A DNA stretch of 64,000 nucleotides, taken from the NCBI RefSeq assembly GCF_900129495.1, contig NZ_FQVX01000001.1, positions 248,001-312,000 on the forward strand, written 5' to 3'. Numbering within the stretch: the first letter of the stretch is position 1; each line of letters starts with the position of its first letter. The position numbers were made by a program, and so were the translations under genes. The notes under the pieces were generated by a model. It was not told the DNA's origin, ran no database searches, and saw nothing but the letters and a program-made list of their open reading frames with translations. Shown one piece after another: positions 51,772 to 64,000 of the stretch. This DNA comes from Geodermatophilus nigrescens. Lineage in GTDB: Bacteria; Actinomycetota; Actinomycetes; Mycobacteriales; Geodermatophilaceae.

Positions 51772-52259
51772 CCCCCACGATCGTGCTGCCGGTGATGATC
51801 GGCGGGCTGTACGCGGCGGGTGTCTACCTGCTGCTCGACCGCAGCCTCACCCGCGTCCTGCTGGGCTTCCTGCTGCTGGGCAACGCCACGAACCTGCTGC
51901 TGCTGTCCACCGGCGGCCCGGCGGGGCTGGCGCCGATCCTCGGCTACTCCGACGCCGAGGAGATCAACGACCCGCTGCCCCAGGCGCTGGTGCTCACCGC
52001 GATCGTGATCACCTTCGGCATCTCGGCGTTCGTGCTGGCGCTCATCCACCGCTCGTGGCGGCTGGCCCGCAACGAGGCCGTCGGCACCGACGAGGAGGAC
52101 CGCCGGGTCGCCGCCCGCCGCGACACCGACGCCGACGAGCTCGACCCGGACGACCTCGCCCCCGAGGACCGCGCGGCCATGCACGCCGACTCGCTGCGGG
52201 CCGACCTCGAGGAGCTGGCCGACGACGTCGACGTGCCGGCCGGCCGGGGCCCCTCGTGA
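51768..52259 (+). CDS. mrpC: Mrp antiporter subunit C
   Basis: This is a 163-residue protein similar to NuoK. Three helices occupy residues 1-105, with LLGFLLLGNATNLLLL and the DPLPQALVLTAIVITFGISA stretch. The family is usually about 110-125 residues long. Here about 55 extra, highly acidic residues (EEDRRVAARRDTDADELD onward) form a soluble C-terminal tail. ATG 51768 overlaps the mrpA stop, and its stop overlaps GTG 52256. Confidence 0.92.
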   Translation: MTPTIVLPVMIGGLYAAGVYLLLDRSLTRVLLGFLLLGNATNLLLLSTGGPAGLAPILGYSDAEEINDPLPQALVLTAIVITFGISAFVLALIHRSWRLARNEAVGTDEEDRRVAARRDTDADELDPDDLAPEDRAAMHADSLRADLEELADDVDVPAGRGPS

Positions 52260-53971
52260 TCGGGGTCCTCGCGCCGCTGCCGGTCCTGCTGCCGCTGCTC
52301 GGCGCGGCCGGCGCCCTGCTGGTCGCCCGGCACCCGACGTTCCAGCGCACGCTCAGCGTGCTGGTGCTCACCGCGGTGCTCGCCGTCTCGGTGGTGCTGC
52401 TGCTCGTCGCGGACGCGGAGGGTGCCGGGGCGGTGTCGGTGGGCGGCTGGCCGGTCCCGCTGGGCGTCGTGCTCGTCGTCGACCGGCTGTCGGCGCTGAT
52501 GCTGGTGGTCGCCTCGACCGTGGCGCTCGGCGTGCTGGTCTTCGCCGTCGGGCAGGGCGCGGCCGACGGGTCGGAGGAGACGCCGCTGTCGATCTTCCAC
52601 CCGACGTTCCTGGTGCTGGTCGCGGGCGTGAGCAACGCGTTCCTCGCCGGTGACCTGTTCAACCTCTACGTCGGCTTCGAGATCCTGCTGATGGCGTCCT
52701 ACGTGCTGCTGACCCTCGGCGGCACGGCCCCGCGCATCCGCGGCGGCGTGACCTACATCGTGGTCAGCCTGACCAGCTCGCTGCTGTTCCTCGCCGCGAT
52801 CGGCCTGGTCTACGCCGCCACCGGCACCGTGAACATGGCCCAGCTGGCGGTGCGCCTCGGCGAGCTGCCCGAGGGCACCCAGGTGCTGCTGCAGTCGATG
52901 CTGCTCGTCGCGTTCGGCATCAAGGCCGCGGTCTTCCCGCTGTCGGCCTGGCTGCCCGACAGCTACCCGACGGCGCCCGCCCCGGTCACCGCCGTGTTCG
53001 CCGGGCTGCTCACCAAGGTCGGCGTCTACGCGCTCATCCGCACCCAGACGCTGCTGTTCCCCGGCGGCGCGCTGGACGACGTGCTGATCTGGGCGGCGCT
53101 GGCGACGATGGTCGTCGGCATCCTCGGCGCCGTCGCGCAGAGCGACCTGCGCCGGATGCTCTCGTTCACGCTGGTCAGCCACATCGGCTACATGGTCTTC
53201 GGCATCGCCCTGGGCACGGCGGCGGGCCTGGCCGGCGCGGTCTTCTACGTCGCCCACCACATCGCCATCCAGACGACGCTGTTCCTGGTCGCGGGGCTCG
53301 TCGAGCGGCAGGGCGGGACGACGTCGGTCAACCGGCTGGGCGGGCTCGCCCGGCGCTCGCCGCTGCTGGCGGTGCTGTTCTTCGTGCCGGCGATGAACCT
53401 GGCCGGCATCCCGCCGCTGTCGGGGTTCATCGGCAAGCTCGGGCTGCTGGAGGCCGGCGTCGCGCAGGGGAGCACCGCGGCGTACACCCTCGTGGCCGGC
53501 GGGGTCGTCACCAGCCTGCTCACGCTGCTCGCCGTCGCCCGCGTGTGGACCCGGGCCTTCTGGCGGTCGCCGAGCCAGGCCCCGGCCGAGGAGACCGCCG
53601 CGGCCGCGGCGGCCGACGCCACCTCCCGCCGGCGGCCCGTGGACGAGGCGCCCGAGTCCTCCGGCACCCCGGGGTCCGGCGACGGGGACGGCGACGGCCG
53701 GCCGCGCACCGCGTTCAGCGACGCCTGGCGCCGGCACACCGCGGTGGCGACGGCGTCCGAGCCGGACCTGCCGCCGGCGGCCGGCGCGGTGCGGGCGCTG
53801 CGCCCGCTGCCGCGCACGATGGTCGGCGCGACCGCGGCGCTGGTGACCCTCACGGTGGCGCTCACCGGGCTGGCCGGCCCGCTCTACGGCCTGGCCGACC
53901 GGGCCTCGACCGACCTGTACGACCGCTCGCCCTACGTCTCGTCGGTGTTCGGGGAGGAGGAGGTGCCGTGA
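52256..53971 (+). CDS. mrpD: Mrp antiporter subunit D
   Basis: This is a 571-residue ND2/ND4-type antiporter-like membrane subunit with about 14 helices. Family features are FNLYVGFEILLMASYVLLTL, FPLSAWLPDSYPTAPAPVTA and a conserved Lys in TKVGVYALIRT. A flexible, Ala/Glu/Asp-rich insertion of about 80 residues separates the last helix from the rest and is unusual for MrpD. GTG 52256 overlaps mrpC. It forms the second proton/cation channel with MrpA. Confidence 0.92.
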   Translation: MIGVLAPLPVLLPLLGAAGALLVARHPTFQRTLSVLVLTAVLAVSVVLLLVADAEGAGAVSVGGWPVPLGVVLVVDRLSALMLVVASTVALGVLVFAVGQGAADGSEETPLSIFHPTFLVLVAGVSNAFLAGDLFNLYVGFEILLMASYVLLTLGGTAPRIRGGVTYIVVSLTSSLLFLAAIGLVYAATGTVNMAQLAVRLGELPEGTQVLLQSMLLVAFGIKAAVFPLSAWLPDSYPTAPAPVTAVFAGLLTKVGVYALIRTQTLLFPGGALDDVLIWAALATMVVGILGAVAQSDLRRMLSFTLVSHIGYMVFGIALGTAAGLAGAVFYVAHHIAIQTTLFLVAGLVERQGGTTSVNRLGGLARRSPLLAVLFFVPAMNLAGIPPLSGFIGKLGLLEAGVAQGSTAAYTLVAGGVVTSLLTLLAVARVWTRAFWRSPSQAPAEETAAAAAADATSRRRPVDEAPESSGTPGSGDGDGDGRPRTAFSDAWRRHTAVATASEPDLPPAAGAVRALRPLPRTMVGATAALVTLTVALTGLAGPLYGLADRASTDLYDRSPYVSSVFGEEEVP

Positions 53972-54543
53972 CCGTGGAACCGGCCGCCACGCGGCTGCGC
54001 CACCAGGTCCCGCTCGTCGTCTGGCTGGTGCTCGTCTGGATGCTGCTGTGGGGCAGCTGGTCGTGGGCCAACCTGCTGTCCGGCCTGGTCGTCGCGCTGG
54101 TCGTGCTGGTCCTGCTGCCGCTGCCGCACGTCGTCGGCGGGGTGCGGGTGCGGCCGGTGCCGCTGCTGGTCTTCCTCGGCCACTTCGTCGTCGACCTGTT
54201 CGTGTCGGGGGCCGAGGTGGCCTGGCAGACCCTGCGCCCGGCGGGGGTGCGCCGCACGGCGATCGTGCGGGTGCAGCTGCGCGTCGACTCCGATCTGCTG
54301 CTCACGATGGTCGCCGAGGCGATCTCCCTGGTGCCGGGTTCGCTGGTGCTCGACCTCGACCGGGAGCGGCGGGTGATGACCCTGCACCTGCTGCCCGTCC
54401 GCGACCGCGCCGACGTGGAGCGCAAGCGCGCCCACGTGCTGGTGGTCGAGGAGCGGCTGGTGCGGGCGTTCGGGGCGCCGGAGGACCTGGAGGCGCTGGA
54501 GCGGGCCGGGTCGGACGCGCGCGAGGAGGTGCGGGCTCCGTGA
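53968..54543 (+). CDS. mrpE: Mrp antiporter subunit E
   Basis: This is a 191-residue subunit with two or three N-terminal helices (WLVLVWMLLWGSWSWANLLS) and a cytosolic C-terminal domain. TLRPAGVRRTAIVRVQL and the AISLVPGSLVLDLDRERRVM stretch are the conserved MnhE motifs. GTG 53968 follows a GGAGGAGGAGG ribosome site inside mrpD. It is needed for complex assembly in other Mrp systems. Confidence 0.9.
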   Translation: MTVEPAATRLRHQVPLVVWLVLVWMLLWGSWSWANLLSGLVVALVVLVLLPLPHVVGGVRVRPVPLLVFLGHFVVDLFVSGAEVAWQTLRPAGVRRTAIVRVQLRVDSDLLLTMVAEAISLVPGSLVLDLDRERRVMTLHLLPVRDRADVERKRAHVLVVEERLVRAFGAPEDLEALERAGSDAREEVRAP

Positions 54544-54869
54544 TCGCCGTGGACGCGGTGCTGTACGCGCTGATCGGTGGGGGCGCGCTGCTGTGCCTGG
54601 TGCGGCTGGTGCGCGGGCCGTCCCTGCTCGACCGGGTGGTCGCCACCGACACGTTGCTGGTGATCATCGCGGCGGGGCTCGCGGTGCACGCGGCCCTGGT
54701 GCGCGACCCGACGCTCGTGCCCGTGCTGGTGGTGGTGTCGCTGCTGGCCTTCGTCGGCTCGGTCTCGGTGGCGCGCTACGTCGGCGGCATGCTGCTGCGG
54801 GCGAGCACCGACGACGGGCGGGACGTCGGCCTGCCGGTGGCCGCGGAGGAGCGGGAGGGCCGGTCGTGA
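54540..54869 (+). CDS. mrpF: Mrp antiporter subunit F
   Basis: This is a 109-residue subunit with three helices. GPSLLDRVVATDTLLVIIAA is the MnhF signature with the conserved Asp-Arg pair. GTG 54540 overlaps the mrpE stop, and its own stop overlaps mrpG. Family length is about 95 residues; the extra residues form a charged tail. Confidence 0.9.
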   Translation: MIAVDAVLYALIGGGALLCLVRLVRGPSLLDRVVATDTLLVIIAAGLAVHAALVRDPTLVPVLVVVSLLAFVGSVSVARYVGGMLLRASTDDGRDVGLPVAAEEREGRS

Positions 54870-55276
54870 CCGCGTTCGCCGACGTGCTCGCCTACGCCTG
54901 CCTGGTGGCCGGCGCCACGCTGTGCCTGACCGCCGGGTTGGGCCTGGTGCGCTTCCCGGACGTGCTGTCCCGGATGCACGCCGGCACCAAGCCGCAGGTG
55001 CTCGGCGTGCTGCTGGTGATGGTGGGCGCGGCGATCCGCCTCGACGGCTGGGCGAACGCCTGGATGCTGCTGCTCGTGGCGGCGTTCCAGCTGCTCACCG
55101 CGCCGGTCAGCGCACACCTGATCAGCCGGGTGGCCTACCGCCGCCGCCACGTCCGGCGCGACCTGCTGCTGGTCGACGAGCTGCGTGGCGCCGAGGCGCA
55201 GGACGACGCCCACCGCGGCGACGAGCCCGGCGACGCCCCGCCCGAGCGCGACGGGGCGGGCCGGGCGGGCGTCTGA
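54866..55276 (+). CDS. mrpG: Mrp antiporter subunit G
   Basis: This is a 136-residue subunit with three helices and the MnhG features GLVRFPDVLSRMHAGTKPQV and LLLVAAFQLLTAPVSAHLIS. A charged Asp/Glu-rich C-terminal tail of about 30 residues follows. GTG 54866 overlaps mrpF. The last codons and the stop lie within a long terminator hairpin shared with leuA. Confidence 0.9.
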   Translation: MTAFADVLAYACLVAGATLCLTAGLGLVRFPDVLSRMHAGTKPQVLGVLLVMVGAAIRLDGWANAWMLLLVAAFQLLTAPVSAHLISRVAYRRRHVRRDLLLVDELRGAEAQDDAHRGDEPGDAPPERDGAGRAGV

Positions 55277-55298
55277 GGCGCCCGCCCGGCCCTGCCCC
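55253..55298. terminator. Bidirectional terminator overlapping the end of mrpG
   Basis: A 14-bp stem (55258-55271 with 55279-55292) extends by five further pairs (55253-55257 with 55294-55298) after one bulged base. The 7-base loop contains the mrpG stop codon. leuA on the minus strand ends at 55302, so the hairpin serves both operons. Confidence 0.8.
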
Positions 55299-55301
55299 GG
55301 C

Positions 55302-57203
<1,902 letters not shown>

Positions 57204-57848
57204 TCAGTCGAGGCTGCAGCCACACGCGCAGTCCGGCGCGTGCGGCCGCAGCCGTCCGGGGGTGGGCGGCCGGTCGTCGAGGAAGACGTCGTCGCAGGCC
57301 GGCGGGCAGGTGCAGACGGGATCCGGGCGGGACGCGGCGGCCGCCCGGGCCTCGTCGACTCGCTCCCGCCACGCCCGCAGCGCGGCGCGCCGCCGGGCCT
57401 CGGCACGGTCGCGCAGGCCGTCCCCCGGCTGCGGGCGCTGGTGGTCGTCCGGGACGCCGCGGCGGACGCGCCGGAGGTCACGCCACCGGCGGTCGCGGTC
57501 GAAGGTGTAGGTCACCGGGTCGCGGTCGTAGCGGTGCGGGCCGTGCCACCACCCGTCGTCGCCGTGCCGGACGTCGAGGTGCGCCGGGTAGCGGCGGCCG
57601 CCCTCGTCGCGCACGGCCCCACCGTCCATCGGCGCCACCTCGTGCCCCTCGCCGTCGAGCAGCGCCAGCCGCAACCCGGCCGTGTCCGCGAGCCGGGCGA
57701 GCACGCGCGCGTCGAGTCCCCGGGAGCCGGCCTCGGCGGCGGCGATGGTCGTGCCGGATACCCCCGTGGCCCGTCCCAGTTCGCGCTGCGACAGGTCGGC
57801 CGTACGGCGGATGCGCCGCACCAGGCCGGGGAGGTCGAAGGCGGACAC
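57204..57848 (-). CDS. XRE-type DNA-binding protein with Cys-rich tail
   Basis: This is a 214-residue protein. The N-terminal 60 residues are a Cro/C1-type helix-turn-helix (LVRRIRRTADLSQRELGRAT, then VSGTTIAAAEAGSR). The middle is an unrecognised region rich in His, Asp, Arg and Trp (HGDDGWWHGPHRYDRDPVTY). The C-terminus has six cysteines in two groups, C-T-C-x3-C and C-A-C-G-C, suggesting a metal site. GTG 57848 is the start nearest the HTH; no strong ribosome site is visible. It ends 9 bases from the leuA promoter but is not known to regulate it. Confidence 0.7.
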   Translation of the reverse strand: MSAFDLPGLVRRIRRTADLSQRELGRATGVSGTTIAAAEAGSRGLDARVLARLADTAGLRLALLDGEGHEVAPMDGGAVRDEGGRRYPAHLDVRHGDDGWWHGPHRYDRDPVTYTFDRDRRWRDLRRVRRGVPDDHQRPQPGDGLRDRAEARRRAALRAWRERVDEARAAAASRPDPVCTCPPACDDVFLDDRPPTPGRLRPHAPDCACGCSLD

Positions 57849-57855
57849 GGCCTGA

Positions 57856-62178
<4,323 letters not shown>

Positions 62179-62185
62179 CGCTCCC

Positions 62186-63472
62186 GTGGCCGGCACCCGG
62201 GCCGGCGCGACGAGCCGGCGGCGCGTCGCCGCCGGCGTCGGGCTGTTCGCCGCACTGGTCGGCGTCGTCGCCTGGGTGTCGGTGGTCGTCCCCAACGACC
62301 CCTGGCACGACTTCTTCGACCTGCGCGTCTACCGCGGCGCGGTGGCCTGGTGGCTCGACGGGCAGCCGCTCTACGACTTCACCTACGGCCGCAGCCCCTA
62401 CGGCTTCACCTACCCGCCGTTCGCGGCGCTGCTGGTGCTGCCGATGGCGCTGCTGCCCTACCCGGTGGTCGCGGCCGGCCACGTGCTGCTCAACGTCGTC
62501 GTGCTGGGCGGGCTGGCGTGGTGGCTGCTCACGCCGCTCGCCCGGCGGCACGGCTGGCCGCTGCCGTGGGCGTGGGTGCTCGCGCTGCCGCTGCTGTTCG
62601 TGCTCGAGCCGGTGCGCGAGACGATGGGCTTCGGCCAGGTCAACCTGTTCCTGATGGCGCTGGTGCTCGCCGACGTCGCGGCGCTGCGGCGCGGCTCGCG
62701 GTGGGCCGGCGTCGGCATCGGGCTGGCCGCCGCGGTCAAGCTCACCCCCGGCCTGTTCGTCGTCTGGCTGCTGCTCACCCGTCGCACCCGCGCCGCCGCC
62801 GTGGCGATCGGCACCGCCGCCGCGGCCACGCTGCTGGCGTTCGCGGTCGTGCCCGGCACGTCGTGGCGCTTCTGGACCGAGACGCTGTGGCAGACCGAGC
62901 GCGTGGGCAAGCTGGACAAGACGTCCAACCAGTCGCTGCTCGGTGCGCTGGCGCGGCTCACCGACCCCGCCGAGCCGCCGCGGCTGGTCTGGGCGCTGCT
63001 CGCCGCTGCGGCGCTGGCGTTCGTCCTGACCCGGGCGGTGCGCGCCGCGCGGGCCGGTGACGACCTGGCCGGGGTCGCGCTCACCGGCCTGGCCGCCTGC
63101 CTGGTGAGCCCGATCAGCTGGTCGCACCACTTCGTCTGGCTGGTGCCGGCGCTGGTCGTGCTGGTCGACGTCGCCGCCGGCACGCCGCCCGCCGTGCCCG
63201 CCCCGCGGTGGTGGCGCGACCGGCCCCGGGTGCTCGCCGGGTCGCTGGCGGCGGTGGCCGCGGGCGTGCTGGCGTCGTCGGCGATCTGGTTCGCCTTCGC
63301 GACCACGGGCCACCACCACGAGCGCGGGGTGGCCGGCATCGTCGTCGAGGACCTCTACCTGCTGGTGACGCTGGTCGTGGTGGCCGTGCTCCCCGCCCGG
63401 GGGGTCAGGGCCGTACGTGCCTCAGAGCGAACGACAGCGCCGTCTCCACCTGGCGGATCGTCTCCTCGATGA
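62186..63472 (+). CDS. GT87-type (DUF2029) mannosyltransferase-like membrane protein
   Basis: This is a 428-residue polytopic protein with about ten helices. The first loop has DFFDLRVYRGAVAWWLDGQP, and YDFTYGRSPYGFTYPPFAAL follows. These match polyprenyl-phosphate-mannose-dependent transferases (GT87), which have an Asp in the first periplasmic loop. SPISWSHHFVWLVPALV is the second family motif. It would add mannose outside the membrane to a lipid- or protein-linked glycan. The GTG start is seven bases after asd. Its last 68 bases overlap the end of the opposite-strand peptidase gene. Confidence 0.83.
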   Translation: MAGTRAGATSRRRVAAGVGLFAALVGVVAWVSVVVPNDPWHDFFDLRVYRGAVAWWLDGQPLYDFTYGRSPYGFTYPPFAALLVLPMALLPYPVVAAGHVLLNVVVLGGLAWWLLTPLARRHGWPLPWAWVLALPLLFVLEPVRETMGFGQVNLFLMALVLADVAALRRGSRWAGVGIGLAAAVKLTPGLFVVWLLLTRRTRAAAVAIGTAAAATLLAFAVVPGTSWRFWTETLWQTERVGKLDKTSNQSLLGALARLTDPAEPPRLVWALLAAAALAFVLTRAVRAARAGDDLAGVALTGLAACLVSPISWSHHFVWLVPALVVLVDVAAGTPPAVPAPRWWRDRPRVLAGSLAAVAAGVLASSAIWFAFATTGHHHERGVAGIVVEDLYLLVTLVVVAVLPARGVRAVRASERTTAPSPPGGSSPR

Positions 63473-64000
63473 CCAGGGAGCCGTGCCCGGCGTCGAAGCG
63501 GTACACCTCGTGCGGCCGGCCGAGCTCCTCGAGCCGGCCCAGGTAGTTCTCGATCTGCCGGATGGGGCAGCGCGGGTCGTTGGCGCCGGCCACCACCAGC
63601 ACCGGCGCGCGCACCTGCTCGACGTAGGTGATCGGCGACGAGCGCTCGTACCGCTCCCGGACCTCCTCCGGCGAGCCGCCGAACAGCGCCCGGTCGTAGG
63701 CCCGCAGGCCCTCCATCTCGTCCTCGTAGGCGGCCAGGTAGTCGGCCACCGGCACCTCGGCGATGCCGGCCGCCCAGCGCTCGGGCTGGGTGCCCAGCGC
63801 CAGCAGGGTGAGGAAGCCGCCCCACGAGCCGCCCGTGATCAGCGCGCGCGCCGGGTCGAGCAGGCCCTCGGCGACCAGCGCGTCGTAGACGGCGGCGACG
63901 TCCTCGAGCTCGGTCGGGCCCGGGCAGCCGGTCAGCGCGTCGCGCCAGGCGCTGCCGTAGCCCGTGGAGCCCCGGTAGTTGACGTGCACGACCGCGTACC
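63405..64000 (-). CDS. S9 family peptidase (prolyl oligopeptidase type), C-terminal part
   Basis: The gene runs off the right edge; its last 198 codons are visible. They form the alpha/beta-hydrolase end of an S9 peptidase. The serine nucleophile is in GGSWGG (G-x-S-x-G-G). The catalytic Asp lies in VVAGANDPRCPIRQIENYL, and the His is in DAGHGSL. An internal GTG at 63989 is not the true start, because the conserved VNYRGSTGYG continues the fold from upstream. It cuts short peptides, probably after a beta-propeller domain beyond the window. Its stop lies within the convergent GT87 gene. Confidence 0.88.
   Translation of the reverse strand, partial: YAVVHVNYRGSTGYGSAWRDALTGCPGPTELEDVAAVYDALVAEGLLDPARALITGGSWGGFLTLLALGTQPERWAAGIAEVPVADYLAAYEDEMEGLRAYDRALFGGSPEEVRERYERSSPITYVEQVRAPVLVVAGANDPRCPIRQIENYLGRLEELGRPHEVYRFDAGHGSLVIEETIRQVETALSFALRHVRP

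Overview
The window reads as a chromosomal segment of a very GC-rich actinobacterium. The evidence is the strong G/C bias at third codon positions, many GTG starts, several TANNNT boxes only 6-8 bases before start codons (leaderless transcription), the actinobacterial tRNA-adenosine-deaminase-associated protein beside tadA, and the order ffs - yceI-like - dnaX - ybaB - recR. The gene content and the style of the intergenic repeats suggest Geodermatophilaceae (Blastococcus/Modestobacter/Geodermatophilus), but this is an inference. I see no rRNA, insertion sequence, prophage, CRISPR array or replication origin. Gene density is high, and only one gene-free stretch slightly exceeds 300 bases (57849-58155).

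Layout. 1-6561 (+): a tightly overlapping cluster for ADP-heptose synthesis and transfer: the end of a GmhB-type phosphatase, two family-9 (heptosyltransferase-type) glycosyltransferases, two GT-B glycosyltransferases, GmhA and bifunctional HldE. 6680-9435 (-): a membrane-anchored substrate-binding/VWA protein and a UDP-xylose-synthase-like dehydratase. 9622-14821 (-): a full branched-chain-amino-acid-type ABC transporter (livG-F-H-M and binding protein), divergent from a PucR/CdaR-like regulator (14997-16232, +). 16256-22531: DUF2630 protein, tyrA and a thioesterase on the minus strand; an O-methyltransferase - tadA-associated protein - HAD - tadA operon and tRNA-Ser(CGA) on the plus strand; then a receptor Ser/Thr kinase and a small unknown gene on the minus strand. 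22672-28341: tRNA-Ser(GGA), an EamA exporter, SRP RNA, a YceI protein, dnaX, ybaB and recR. 28547-34546 (+): a complete peptide/nickel-type ABC transporter operon.

34551-43911: a Rieske protein, a TPM-domain coiled-coil protein, a VOC protein, a minus-strand group of PPOX-fold protein, two pirins and a DUF5996 protein, then a MurE-like ligase with a changed substrate motif and a GNAT protein. 44027-48690: an ABC-F ATPase preceded by an overlapping 14-codon upstream ORF, a membrane protein and a NarL-type two-component system. 48895-55276 (+): a Mrp Na+/H+ antiporter operon (A/B fused, C, D, E, F, G). 55302-57183 (-): leuA with a leader peptide containing three consecutive Leu codons. 57204-59748 (-): an XRE regulator with a Cys-rich tail, a set of three hairpin repeats and a phospholipase D-like protein. 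59843-64000: lysC-asd, a GT87-type mannosyltransferase and the C-terminal end of an S9 peptidase.

The most unusual items are the heptose cluster in a presumably monoderm bacterium, the MurE paralogue lacking the DNPR motif, the leader-peptide/uORF regulation of leuA and the ABC-F gene, and three families of intergenic palindromic repeats, one showing compensatory changes between its two copies.
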